In this document: positions 44,082-52,170 of the stretch, piece after piece
How positions within the stretch are numbered: the first letter of the stretch is position 1
Layout: each line of letters opens with the position of its first letter
DNA from: JAYPWI01 sp964629575
Lineage (GTDB): Bacteria; Actinomycetota; Acidimicrobiia; Acidimicrobiales; Poriferisodalaceae
NCBI GenBank assembly: GCA_964629575.1
Contig: CAZVUM010000002.1
Coordinates: 105,195-169,194, forward strand
Length of the DNA: 64,000 nucleotides
Direction: 5' to 3'
Made by a program: the position numbers and the translations under genes
The notes under the pieces: generated by a model
The model's input: only the letters and a program-made list of their open reading frames with translations
Database searches by the model: none
Told to the model about the DNA's origin: nothing

Positions 44082-44966
44082 ATGACACTCGAGATCACTG
44101 CACTGAAAGACGAACCGGTGGGTGCGCTCGTCAGTGGGTGGGAACCCGAGGAGCCGCTGAGCCCTGACGAAGAGGCCGCTATCCGCCAGGGTCTCGTCGA
44201 CCATCTGGTCCTGGTCTTCCGCGGTCAGGCGCAGCCCTCCAACGACGCGCTCATCCGCTTCGCAGAGAGGTTCGGCGACCTCATCAAGGGTTCCGAGTGG
44301 TTCCGTGACGTCGAGGACCGCGCCGAGATCCTGCCCGTCACGAACGCCGTCGGCGAGGACGGCCTACCCCGCGGCACCGGAGGCGCCGGTCCACTCGAAT
44401 GGCACGCCGACTACTCCTACGTCCCCGATCCGGGCAAGGAGTCGTTCCTCAACGCCGTCGAGCTTCCACCCGACGCTCCCCGCACCTACTTCTGCAGCCA
44501 ATACGCCGCCCTCGAATCGCTGCCGCCGGAGACCGTCGAACGTCTCCGCGGTCTCCGAGCGGTCCACTCCATCACTGGATACGTCAAGGACGACGAGGGT
44601 CCCGAAGACTACGAACTGCACAACGAGTTCATCGCCAAGAAGCGCCGAGACGAAGCGGCCGGCGTCGACCGCCCCGACATCCCAGAAGCCGAGCACCCGG
44701 TGATCTTCGAGCACCCCGAAACCGGCCGCGAGATCCTCTACGTCAGCCGAGGCATCACCAAGCAGATCATCGGGCTCCCCCGGGACGAGAGCTCGGCGAT
44801 CCTGAAGCAGATGCACAAGGTGTCGACCGCGCCCGAGCGGGTCTACGCCCACGAGTGGCAGGTGGGCGACATGGTCATGTTCGACACCCTGGGGGCGCTT
44901 CACAAGCGTGATGCGTGGGACCCCAGCGGTGTACGGGTCATGCGCCAGCTGAGCACGACCTGCTGA
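44082..44966 (+). CDS. TauD/TfdA-family Fe(II)/2-oxoglutarate dioxygenase
   Basis: A 294-residue dioxygenase. The iron ligands are H108 and D110 in EWHADYSY and the distal H274 in GALHKRDAW; the 2-oxoglutarate Arg is in GVRVMRQLS. Members hydroxylate sulfonates, phenoxyacetates, carnitine precursors and other acids. GGGGAGGT before the ATG at 44082 is a good ribosome site. A small Cys-containing gene follows 1 nt after its stop. Confidence 0.88.
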   Translation: MTLEITALKDEPVGALVSGWEPEEPLSPDEEAAIRQGLVDHLVLVFRGQAQPSNDALIRFAERFGDLIKGSEWFRDVEDRAEILPVTNAVGEDGLPRGTGGAGPLEWHADYSYVPDPGKESFLNAVELPPDAPRTYFCSQYAALESLPPETVERLRGLRAVHSITGYVKDDEGPEDYELHNEFIAKKRRDEAAGVDRPDIPEAEHPVIFEHPETGREILYVSRGITKQIIGLPRDESSAILKQMHKVSTAPERVYAHEWQVGDMVMFDTLGALHKRDAWDPSGVRVMRQLSTTC

Positions 44967-44967
44967 G

Positions 44968-45201
44968 GTGGACCGGAGCTCGCGTCTGCGGCGCTGGCTG
45001 AAACACGGTCGCCAACCACTTCCCCACGAACTCGAAAGCTTCGCGTGCCCGTTGTGCGGCGAGACGGTGGTGGGCAAGGCTCATGCAACCGGCAGTGGTC
45101 ACTTCCCTCGGCTCCCACCGGGGCGCACAGAGCTGATCGCGCGCTGCCCGCAACACGGCTCGCCGCCATACAACGACCCCGGCTTCCACCAGTGGCCGTG
45201 A
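44968..45201 (+). CDS. Small putative zinc-ribbon protein
   Basis: A 77-residue basic protein with CPLCGE near residue 26 and ARCPQHG near 57, which could bind one zinc. It starts with GTG 1 nt after the dioxygenase stop and is probably co-translated. I do not recognise the family. Confidence 0.55.
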   Translation: MDRSSRLRRWLKHGRQPLPHELESFACPLCGETVVGKAHATGSGHFPRLPPGRTELIARCPQHGSPPYNDPGFHQWP

Positions 45202-45212
45202 CTCTGGAGTCC

Positions 45213-45218
45213 TAGGGT
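45213..45218 (+). promoter_or_regulatory. Candidate -10 element TAGGGT for the LLM gene (leaderless)
   Basis: TAGGGT ends 8 nt before the ATG at 45227 and favours that start over the TTG at 45218. Confidence 0.4.
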
Positions 45219-45226
45219 TGGCGCCC

Positions 45227-46291
45227 ATGGAACTCTGGAGGCACTCGGTCGCCGCGCCGCGACGAATCATGCGAACCGCCGAGTCGGCGGAAGCGGCGGG
45301 CTGGGACGGCCTCTGCGTGGTCGATTCTCAGAATCTCAGCGGTGACGCCTTCGTCGCATTGGCGCTGGCTGCGACGGTCACCTACACCATCGGGCTCGGA
45401 ACGGCCGTGGGCAACTCGGTCACACGGGTCGCCGCCGCCAACGCGGCGGGCGCGCTCAGCGTCGACGCGGTGTCCGGAGGGCGCATGGAGTTCGGCATCG
45501 GTCGCGGCGACTCCGCCCTGGCGCACCTCGGTCGCGCACCTGGAACGGTGCGCCACTTCGAACGGCATCTCCAGCAGGTACAGGCCTACCTCCGCGGCGA
45601 CGACGTCGCGTTCGACGACGTCGACATCCCGATCGACGTCGCTCCCCCGGTCGACGCTATGGAGCTGGCGTCGGGCCCCGGTGTCAGCCGGATCACGTGG
45701 AATCGGGCCGAACGGAAGGTGCCTGTGGAGGTGTCCGCGACAGGCCCGCGGGTGATCGGCATCGCTGCCGTCCACGCCGAACGGGTCATGTTCGCCCTGG
45801 GCGCCGATCCCGACCGCATCGCCTGGGGCATCGAGGTCGCTCGCCGCGCTCGCACAGAGGCGGGGCTCGACCCAGACGGTGTGCGCTTCGGTGCCTACGT
45901 CAACGTCGTCTGCCACCGCGACATCGAGCGGGCGCGCGAGCTCATCAAGGGCGCTGTCTCGATCTTCGCCCGTTTCTCGGTCATGCACGGAACGGTGATC
46001 GGGCCCGCCAATGAGAACACCGAAGAGTCGCTTCGGCGCATCCACGACGTCTACGACATGGGCAGCCACTCGCGAAACGAGTCGCGTCAGGCCGAATCGC
46101 TGACGCCCGACTTCATCGATGAGTTCGGGATCGTCGGTCCTCCCAATCGATGCATCGAACGGTTGCAGACGCTCGAGGAGTTGGGTCTCGACAAGATCAT
46201 CGCCGCGGCGAGCTTCCAGCTCGAGGACACCGAAGAAGGCCGGGGCGCACGCGAGCTCATGGAAGCAGAGGTCCTCCCCGCGTTCGCGTAA
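45227..46291 (+). CDS. LLM-class F420-dependent oxidoreductase
   Basis: A 354-residue luciferase-like TIM barrel: MELWRHSVAAPRRIMRTA, IGLGTAVGNSVTRV, GGRMEFGIGRGDSAL, VPVEVSATGPRVIGIAA and a C-terminal IVGPPNRCIERLQTL, typical of the actinobacterial F420 group. A possible structured leader region follows before a CoA-transferase pair. Confidence 0.88.
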   Translation: MELWRHSVAAPRRIMRTAESAEAAGWDGLCVVDSQNLSGDAFVALALAATVTYTIGLGTAVGNSVTRVAAANAAGALSVDAVSGGRMEFGIGRGDSALAHLGRAPGTVRHFERHLQQVQAYLRGDDVAFDDVDIPIDVAPPVDAMELASGPGVSRITWNRAERKVPVEVSATGPRVIGIAAVHAERVMFALGADPDRIAWGIEVARRARTEAGLDPDGVRFGAYVNVVCHRDIERARELIKGAVSIFARFSVMHGTVIGPANENTEESLRRIHDVYDMGSHSRNESRQAESLTPDFIDEFGIVGPPNRCIERLQTLEELGLDKIIAAASFQLEDTEEGRGARELMEAEVLPAFA

Positions 46292-46560
46292 TTCGTTTGC
46301 GGCGGCTCGCTGTGCTCGCCACTCTGGGCGGCATGACCTCCACGAACGACAAGAGCAATCGGCTTCTCGCCATGCCGTCGTTCGTGCGCGCCAACGTGTG
46401 CGCCGACATCGGCGCAGCGACGGGCCCCGGGGCAGCATCCACCGCCTGAGTTTCGATCCCCTTCTCGAACGGCACGGCGAGCAGCCTCCCCGGAGCGACG
46501 TCGACCGCACGCGGTCGGTGCCAGCACGTCGATCACCCACGCACCAGAAAGGAGAGTGCG
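46292..46560 (+). promoter_or_regulatory. Putative structured leader region with a 38-codon ORF
   Basis: No known gene. A nested stem (46496-46501 with 46526-46531, enclosing 46502-46508 with 46511-46517) lies 30 nt before a strong AGAAAGGAGAG ribosome site. A 38-codon frame, 46333-46449 (MTSTNDKSNRLLAMPSFVR...), precedes it but has only a poor ribosome site. The region may be an upstream leader for the CoA-transferase genes. Confidence 0.4.
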
Positions 46561-46803
46561 ATGACACAGACCACCACCCAGCGTGACAGCCAACGATCGG
46601 ACGCGCCCCGCGCCCTCCGCGCCCTCCGCGCCCTCCCCGGCGCCCGACCCACGGAACCCAGCGCGCCGCGCACCCCGCTCATGCTGATGGCGGCCACCTT
46701 CATGGGCGGCCCCGCCCTCAGCAGACGGCCCGCAACCCTCACCCGTTCCGAAATTGAGGCGCCCTGTCGCGCTCAGGCGCGAGAAACGGCATCAATTTCG
46801 TAG
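46561..46803 (+). CDS. Small unknown protein with strong ribosome site
   Basis: An 80-residue frame starting MTQTTTQRDSQRSDAPRAL. Strong AAAGGAGAG lies 6 nt upstream of the ATG. A CGCCCTCCG-type 9-bp repeat codes for repeated ALR. Its stop lies 12 bp before the CoA-transferase start and its end overlaps a large palindrome. No family is recognised; it could be a leader peptide rather than a working protein. Confidence 0.4.
   Translation: MTQTTTQRDSQRSDAPRALRALRALPGARPTEPSAPRTPLMLMAATFMGGPALSRRPATLTRSEIEAPCRAQARETASIS
46749..46800. promoter_or_regulatory. Compound palindrome upstream of the CoA-transferase pair
   Basis: Outer arms CGAAATTGA (46749-46757) and TCAATTTCG (46792-46800) enclose inner arms GCGCC (46759-46763) and GGCGC (46776-46780). 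The right arm ends 15 nt before the GTG at 46816, so the folded RNA could hide the ribosome site, or the DNA could be an operator. Confidence 0.6.
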
Positions 46804-46815
46804 GAAGATGGCGGG

Positions 46816-47682
46816 GTGAGTCACCCCGACCGGGCCGAACGCCTCATCGACGAACACACTGCGGCGGAGTGGATCACCGACGGGATGACCATCGCGATCG
46901 GTGATCCGGCGCCGATGGCGATGATCCGGCACATCGTCCGGCGAGGTGTCCGCGATCTCACGGTGGTGGGCAGCGGGCTCGGGCTCGATCTGCTGATCGC
47001 CGCCGGGTGCGTCCGCAAGGCCGTGGCCTATTACGTCGGAGGCGGGCCGGCGTTTCGGGCCGCGGCCGAGGGCGGCGACATCGAGGTGTGGGAGTGCGAG
47101 GAAGGGGTTCTCGTCGCCGGTCTCCGCGCGGCGGCACAGGGCCTGCCCTTTCTCCCATGGCGCGGAGGACTCGGGACGTCGCTCCCCGAGATCAACCCGG
47201 ATCTTCGGGTCTTCGAAGATCCGATCAACGGCGAGACCCTGCTCGCCGTGCCGGCGATCGATGTCGACGTCGCGATCCTCCATGCGGCGCACGCAGACGC
47301 GTTCGGCAACGTGCAACACGTCGGCGGACCTGGGTGGCTCGACCTGTTCCTCCTGCGCGCCGCTGATCGCTCGATCGTGCAGGTGGAGAAGATCCTCCCC
47401 AACGAGGAGGTCCGCGCAAAGCCCTGGGCCACCACGATCGCGAGAATCGATGCCGTCGTCCGGCTGCCCTTCGGCGCGCATCCCTTCGCCAGCAACGGAT
47501 TTCACGTGCAGGACAAGTCGGCGACGCGGCAGTACGTGACAGCGGCCGCGAAGGCCCAGCGCGACGGAGATCGCGCCGACCTCGACGCCTTCATCACCAC
47601 CTTCTGCCGCGAGCCCGCCTCCCATCTCGACTATCTGGAGCTGATCGGCGTGTCGCAGCTCCTCTCACTGCACGAGTACTGA
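46816..47682 (+). CDS. CoA-transferase family I, alpha subunit (IpdA-like)
   Basis: A 288-residue protein: TDGMTIAIGDPAPMAMIRHIVRRG, LTVVGSGLGLDLLIAAG and KAVAYYVGGG are typical of GctA/IpdA-like subunits. In mycobacteria IpdAB opens a ring CoA ester in steroid C/D-ring breakdown rather than transferring CoA; which reaction applies here cannot be read. GTG start at 46816; the beta subunit starts 2 bp after the stop. Confidence 0.85.
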   Translation: MSHPDRAERLIDEHTAAEWITDGMTIAIGDPAPMAMIRHIVRRGVRDLTVVGSGLGLDLLIAAGCVRKAVAYYVGGGPAFRAAAEGGDIEVWECEEGVLVAGLRAAAQGLPFLPWRGGLGTSLPEINPDLRVFEDPINGETLLAVPAIDVDVAILHAAHADAFGNVQHVGGPGWLDLFLLRAADRSIVQVEKILPNEEVRAKPWATTIARIDAVVRLPFGAHPFASNGFHVQDKSATRQYVTAAAKAQRDGDRADLDAFITTFCREPASHLDYLELIGVSQLLSLHEY

Positions 47683-47684
47683 CG

Positions 47685-48476
47685 ATGAGCGACCAACCAG
47701 CGACGCGCCTCGAGATCATGGCGGCCTTTTTGGCCAACGAACTCGAAGACGGCGAGATCCTCCGCATCGGCGCCGCTATGCCGGTGCCCGAGGTGGCTGT
47801 CCGCCTGGCCCACTTCCATCACGGCCCCAATATGGAGCTCATCTTCATCGGCGCACGCTTCAACGCCGCGCACCTCGACGTACTCCCGACACCCGAGTTC
47901 GGCTGGGACCGGCGGGTGGTCAGGTGGGCGGAGAGCTACAGCGACACAGGGCATCGATTCGACCGGGTGAAGGACTGGGGCACCCACGTGTTCTTCATCG
48001 GTGGCATCCAGGTCGACAAGCACGGCAACACGAACCTGATCGGTACCGGAGACGACTACGAGAAACTCGACTTCCGCGGGCCAGGCTCGGTGGGCACGTC
48101 CACCCTGGCGACCCACGTTGGGCGCTACTACATCGTCGTCAACTCGCACACCGCGCGAACCTTCGTCGACCAGTGCGACTACGTGAGCGCGTTCGGGTGG
48201 GGCGATGGTGACCCCGAAGCCCGTCGACGCCTCGGAATCCCCGGCGGTGGCCCCAAGTACTGCGTCACCCCGTTGTGCGTCATGGACTTCACCGATGACA
48301 CGAAGCACCTCCGACTGAAGTTCGTGCACCCTGGCGTGAGCGTCGATGAGGTCGTCGAGAACACCGGCTTCGACCTCATCGTCCCCGCGGATGTTCCAGA
48401 GACGCCGCTTCCGACCGACGGCGAGCTCCACATCATCCGCAGCCGGGCCGACCGACGCGGAGCCTTGCGACGATGA
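47685..48476 (+). CDS. CoA-transferase family I, beta subunit (IpdB-like)
   Basis: A 263-residue protein with IRIGAAMPVPEVAVRLAHFHHGPNM at the N-terminus, FIGGIQVDKHGNTN and the C-terminal FVHPGVSVDEVVENTGF, as in GctB/IpdB. The residue corresponding to the catalytic Glu of true CoA-transferases cannot be placed with confidence, so a hydrolase role like IpdB is possible. It overlaps the next gene by 4 nt (ATGA). Confidence 0.83.
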   Translation: MSDQPATRLEIMAAFLANELEDGEILRIGAAMPVPEVAVRLAHFHHGPNMELIFIGARFNAAHLDVLPTPEFGWDRRVVRWAESYSDTGHRFDRVKDWGTHVFFIGGIQVDKHGNTNLIGTGDDYEKLDFRGPGSVGTSTLATHVGRYYIVVNSHTARTFVDQCDYVSAFGWGDGDPEARRRLGIPGGGPKYCVTPLCVMDFTDDTKHLRLKFVHPGVSVDEVVENTGFDLIVPADVPETPLPTDGELHIIRSRADRRGALRR

Positions 48477-49174
48477 ACCAGCCAGATCCGCCGCCGTGGC
48501 CGATCTATCGAGACCTCCGCGCCGACTTGGTCGCCCTCGTGAAGGCGGCGGACGCCGACCAGGTGAAGGAGCCGGTCCCAATCACGCCGGGTTGGACGAT
48601 CACGGACGTCATCGCTCACGTGTGCGGTCTCGCGTCGGACATCGCCGACGGCTTGCGTGAGGGTCTCGGAACCCCCGAGCGCACGACCCATCAGGTCGGC
48701 TCGCGCCGCGATCTCACTCTCGACGAGGTGTGCGATGAGTGGATGGACCACACCGCAGCGATGGAAGGTCTGATGTCGGACAACCCGTGGTTTGGACACC
48801 GCCTCACGGCCGACCTGACGGTGCACCGCCACGACGTCCTTCACGCTCTTGGCCAAGACGTCGACCGTGAGGACGTTGCGACGAGCTGCGCAGCCCACAC
48901 CTATGGCATCGTCGTGCCCGACCTCCTCGTCGAACGGACCGACACGCACCTTCGGGTCGAACTCAACGACGGCACACGCTTCGAACCCACGGCGACCACC
49001 ACTGATGCGCCCGACCTCGTCGTCCAGGCGACACCATTCGACTGGCTGCGAACAGCCGTCGGCCGGCGGAGCCGAGCCCAAGCGAGGGCGCTCGAGTGGA
49101 GCGGCGATCCGTCGTCGATCCTTGCAGAGCTGTCTCCCTACGGACCGCTCCCCGACGCCGACGTCGGTCTCTGA
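48473..49174 (+). CDS. Maleylpyruvate isomerase-type mycothiol-dependent enzyme (TIGR03083 family)
   Basis: A 233-residue DinB-fold protein. Metal-binding His appear in TDVIAHVCGLA and DLTVHRHDVLHALG, with the family's PGWTITDVIAHV N-terminus and a C-terminal domain ending FDWLRTAVGRRSRAQARAL. Members use mycothiol as cofactor or substrate. Its coupling to the CoA-transferase pair suggests an isomerisation or detoxification step in the same pathway. Confidence 0.83.
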   Translation: MNQPDPPPWPIYRDLRADLVALVKAADADQVKEPVPITPGWTITDVIAHVCGLASDIADGLREGLGTPERTTHQVGSRRDLTLDEVCDEWMDHTAAMEGLMSDNPWFGHRLTADLTVHRHDVLHALGQDVDREDVATSCAAHTYGIVVPDLLVERTDTHLRVELNDGTRFEPTATTTDAPDLVVQATPFDWLRTAVGRRSRAQARALEWSGDPSSILAELSPYGPLPDADVGL

Positions 49175-49258
49175 TACTCGCCCCAGCCGAGATCGTCTGA
49201 GAACTCTCGCGAACGGGGTTGCGTTCTGCACTGTGTTGTGTAAATTACTGACCAGTTA

Positions 49259-49276
49259 TTGCACGGCTCAGTGCAA
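49259..49276. promoter_or_regulatory. Palindrome TTGCAC-N6-GTGCAA
   Basis: A perfect 6-bp inverted repeat in an AT-richer patch, preceded by ACTGACCAGT at 49247-49256. It could be a TetR-type operator. It lies just upstream of a truncated hydrolase gene. Confidence 0.5.
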
Positions 49277-49285
49277 TTGTCCCTT

Positions 49286-49727
49286 CTTTCTCCAGCGAAA
49301 CTTCTCCCGCCTCATGGGTCGCAGGTCCGTGCAGAAGTCGCTGATGAAGCGGCACACCCTCGTCAAACGGATCATGCCGTCGCTCCTCCAAGGCGACGTG
49401 AACGAGGCCGAGATGCGCCACTACCTCGACGTCGCGCCCACCCCTCACTCCCGGATCGGCCACGCGATCTTTCCGCGGGCGATCGTCGGCGAGACGAAGT
49501 GGCTCGACGCTCTCGAAGCACGGGTGACGGCCCATCTCGCCCACCTCCCAATGTTGCGGATCATCGGCATGAAGGACGTGCCCCTCACGATGAAGGCCTA
49601 CCTCCGCAAATGGGAAGAGATGTGGCCCAACGCCACCACTCTCGATCTCCCCGATGCGGGCCACTTCTGGCAGGAGGACGAACCCGCGGCCGCTGCCGAA
49701 GCGATCATCCGCGCCTACGCCGCCTGA
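49286..49727 (+). pseudogene. Alpha/beta hydrolase remnant, 5' half missing
   Basis: The frame matches the cap and C-terminal part of a haloalkane dehalogenase-like hydrolase: LMGRRSVQKSLMKRH, HYLDVAPTPHSRI, LPMLRIIGMKDVPLT and the catalytic His in DLPDAGHFWQEDEP. The N-terminal core with the HG loop and nucleophile elbow is absent and no upstream frame supplies it. The first ATG is at 49314 without a ribosome site. About 147 residues remain from an expected 300. It may be a remnant or a truncated relic still transcribed. Confidence 0.65.
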
Positions 49728-49774
49728 GCCGTCCGGACTGCAACTACCCACCACCGAAGGAAAGCGAAACCACC

Positions 49775-50206
49775 ATGCCGAGCACCGACGTCATCAACGA
49801 CATGTTCGCCTCGGACGAGTACCGGGCTCTCGTCCCGGCCCGCGAACGGAGTCTCGAGAGCGTCGACGCCTACATCGTGGACGATGCGGATCTGACGGCG
49901 TTGCCCGATGTGGACGGCGCGTATCTCGTCGTTGTCGCAGCACCGAACCCCCGGGCAGTGGAGGATCTGCAGGCCTACCAGGCCGGGTCGGGTCCCGTGT
50001 TCGCCAAGCACGGCGCCCGCCCTGTCGCGCAGCTACCGATCTCCGGCCACCCCGTCGGCGACACACCTGCTGGCTTCGTCGCGGTGCTCGGCTTTCCCTC
50101 CGCCGATGCGGCCGAGAAGGTGTTTCAGAACCCGGACTACCTTCCCCTCGTCGATGCCCGCGACCGCGGCCTCGCCTCCCTGAACGTCTACCTCACGACC
50201 GATTGA
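49775..50206 (+). CDS. DUF1330-like protein with internal duplication
   Basis: A 143-residue protein. The C-terminal 95 residues look like a DUF1330 ferredoxin-like fold (AYLVVVAAPNPRAVEDLQAY, FVAVLGFPSADAAEKVF). The first 26 residues, MFASDEYRALVPARERSLES onward, repeat the last 28 (VFQNPDYLPLVDARDRGLAS). So the protein looks like one and a fraction units. AAGGAAAG precedes the ATG. Function unknown. Confidence 0.65.
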   Translation: MPSTDVINDMFASDEYRALVPARERSLESVDAYIVDDADLTALPDVDGAYLVVVAAPNPRAVEDLQAYQAGSGPVFAKHGARPVAQLPISGHPVGDTPAGFVAVLGFPSADAAEKVFQNPDYLPLVDARDRGLASLNVYLTTD

Positions 50207-50275
50207 TCCGTGCCGACCGGACCCACGTCTCGCTCTCGGTGTCTCGGGGTACCGATGGATGCGCGTCGTGCCGCC

Positions 50276-50281
50276 TAGGGT
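50276..50281 (+). promoter_or_regulatory. Candidate -10 element TAGGGT
   Basis: It lies 33 nt before the ATG at 50315, leaving a short leader with a weak CGAGG site. Spacing differs from the leaderless cases. Confidence 0.3.
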
Positions 50282-50314
50282 CAGCCGTGCCGTCAACGCG
50301 AGGACCACACCGTC

Positions 50315-50668
50315 ATGGGGAAGTACTGGCTGTTGGATCGACACGGCTCTGACGGGCCTTCGGTGCTGGTGGAGACCGATGGCTCCATGCGCGTGGTGGA
50401 CGTTCTGCGTTTCGGGCCCGAGGTGAGCGAGCTCGACGACCAGCAGGCGATGCGAGACGACGTGATCGGTCGCTTGGCGCCGACGATGCGGCCCTTCGTG
50501 GCAGCGGCGAAGGTGAGCGAGCAGGGCATCGATCCCCACGCAGACCTCAAGTACCGCGACGGCGAAGGTGCTGGACGCCGCGCCGCCGGCAGCGGTGCGG
50601 GTCGTGGCGCAAGCGGTGGGCGAGCGGCCAGCGGTGCCAAACGAACCGGGGGCCGCGGACGCGGCTGA
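50315..50668 (+). CDS. Hypothetical protein with basic Gly/Arg-rich tail
   Basis: A 117-residue protein. Residues 1-80 (MGKYWLLDRHGSDGPSVLVE...) may form a small domain; the last 35 residues are Gly, Ala, Arg and Ser only (GRGASGGRAASGAKRTGG), a nucleic-acid-binding style tail. No family recognised. It precedes the MFS gene. Confidence 0.5.
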   Translation: MGKYWLLDRHGSDGPSVLVETDGSMRVVDVLRFGPEVSELDDQQAMRDDVIGRLAPTMRPFVAAAKVSEQGIDPHADLKYRDGEGAGRRAAGSGAGRGASGGRAASGAKRTGGRGRG

Positions 50669-50785
50669 GAACCCGATCGAGACGCGCGCGACGCGAATCG
50701 AACCGCTGTTAGACTTCGGCGAGCCGGTGCTCTGTCGGCACCGGGCAGGTGTTGGGTCCCGTTCTTCTTGCAGGGGTTCACGTCG

Positions 50786-52039
50786 ATGTCGCTGATGACA
50801 GGCACGTTCAGCGCTCTCGAGCACCGCGACTACAAGATGTTGTGGTCGGGTGCGCTGCTCGCGACCACCGCATTCATGATGTCGTTCATGCTGGTTCCCA
50901 GCGTTGCGTTCGAGATCACCGGGTCGAACGCGGCTGCGGGCTTCGCGCAGTTGGGATTCGGTGTAGCGATGCTCGTCGTCTCGCCGATCGGCGGGGTCAT
51001 CGCGGACCGGGTTCCCAAGAAACCGCTCGTTCTGGTCGGTCAGATCGTTCCGGGGCTCGTGATCCTCGCAACGGGTCTGTTGATCGTCGGCGACGCGATC
51101 ACCGTTCCGATCCTGACGATCGGCACACTCATCATGGGGCTGGCGTTCGCGTTCATGGTTCCTGCCCGCCAAGCGTGGGTCGGCGAGCTGGTCCCGACCG
51201 CCTTGCTCCCCAACGCGATCGCGCTGCAGCAGATCGCCCAGAACGTGTCGCAGGTGCTCGGGCCGCTGTTCATCGCTCTTCTCGTCGGCACGTGGCTCGG
51301 GGTGGGCGGGACGTACCTCTTCATGGCGTCGCTGTTCATCATCGTTCTGCCGCTCACCTCCGCGCTACCCAACACCAAACCCGCCGCACGCGAAGCCCGC
51401 TCGGTCCTCCACGAACTGGGCGCTGGGGTCCGATACGTGTGGGGCGACGCTGTCCTGCGAACGCTGTGGCTCGGGTTCGTGGGACTCATCGTGTGCGGGT
51501 TCGCCTACCAGACGTTGCTTCCTGGTCTGCTCAGCGACGAACTGGGACGCTCCCCCACCGACATCGGTGTGATCTTCCTCGTGCTCGCGATCGCAGGTCT
51601 GTTGGCGAGCGTCCCCCTCGCCGGTGTGGTGCGCACCCGTATGGCCTGGCCGGCCCTGCTGATCGCGGGGTTCGTGATGGCGGTCGGGTTCGTGATCCTG
51701 GCCCGCGCCCCCAGCTACACGCTCGTCATCGCCGCAGGCATCCCACTGGGAATCGGTCGGGCCGGCTTCATGTTGATCAACAACTCGTTGTTGATGTCCA
51801 ACGCCGAACCCGCCTACCACGGCAGGGTCATGTCGCTCGCCATGATCGGCTTCGCATCGCAGGCCCTTCTCGCTCCTGTCTGGGGCGCGCTTGCCGACTC
51901 GATCGGCGTTCGCCAGACGCTCATGATCCTCGCGCTCGCGACCACGGCCATCAACGCCCTCATCGGGGCGAGTTGGCTGCTGAACCGGCGGCCGTCGGCG
52001 ACGGCACCCGCTGTGTTCGATGTGGCACCGGCGACCTGA
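50786..52039 (+). CDS. MFS transporter (EntS-like exporter group)
   Basis: A 417-residue protein with 12 predicted membrane helices: FSALEHRDYKMLWSGALLAT, FGVAMLVVSPIGGVIADRVPKKP (MFS loop motif) and GVIFLVLAIAGLLASVPLAG. The MFS_3 group exports siderophores or drugs; the cargo here is unknown. Of the possible starts, ATG at 50786 was chosen; TTG at 50768 would add six residues. Confidence 0.87.
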   Translation: MSLMTGTFSALEHRDYKMLWSGALLATTAFMMSFMLVPSVAFEITGSNAAAGFAQLGFGVAMLVVSPIGGVIADRVPKKPLVLVGQIVPGLVILATGLLIVGDAITVPILTIGTLIMGLAFAFMVPARQAWVGELVPTALLPNAIALQQIAQNVSQVLGPLFIALLVGTWLGVGGTYLFMASLFIIVLPLTSALPNTKPAAREARSVLHELGAGVRYVWGDAVLRTLWLGFVGLIVCGFAYQTLLPGLLSDELGRSPTDIGVIFLVLAIAGLLASVPLAGVVRTRMAWPALLIAGFVMAVGFVILARAPSYTLVIAAGIPLGIGRAGFMLINNSLLMSNAEPAYHGRVMSLAMIGFASQALLAPVWGALADSIGVRQTLMILALATTAINALIGASWLLNRRPSATAPAVFDVAPAT

Positions 52040-52170
52040 CCGAGCCGCGCCTGGCGTGCGAGCCGCGCCTGGGTGAGGTGCCCGACGCGACGCAGTCGGC
52101 TCGGTACGTTGAATGAAGTGCCCAACGACGTCACTCGACCCGCAATGATGCCCACGGCGGAGCCGCCGAC

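Noticed and set aside
46333..46449. 38-codon frame as a peptide (RiPP) precursor gene
   Set aside because: No maturation enzyme genes are nearby and the ribosome site is poor; kept only as part of the leader observation.
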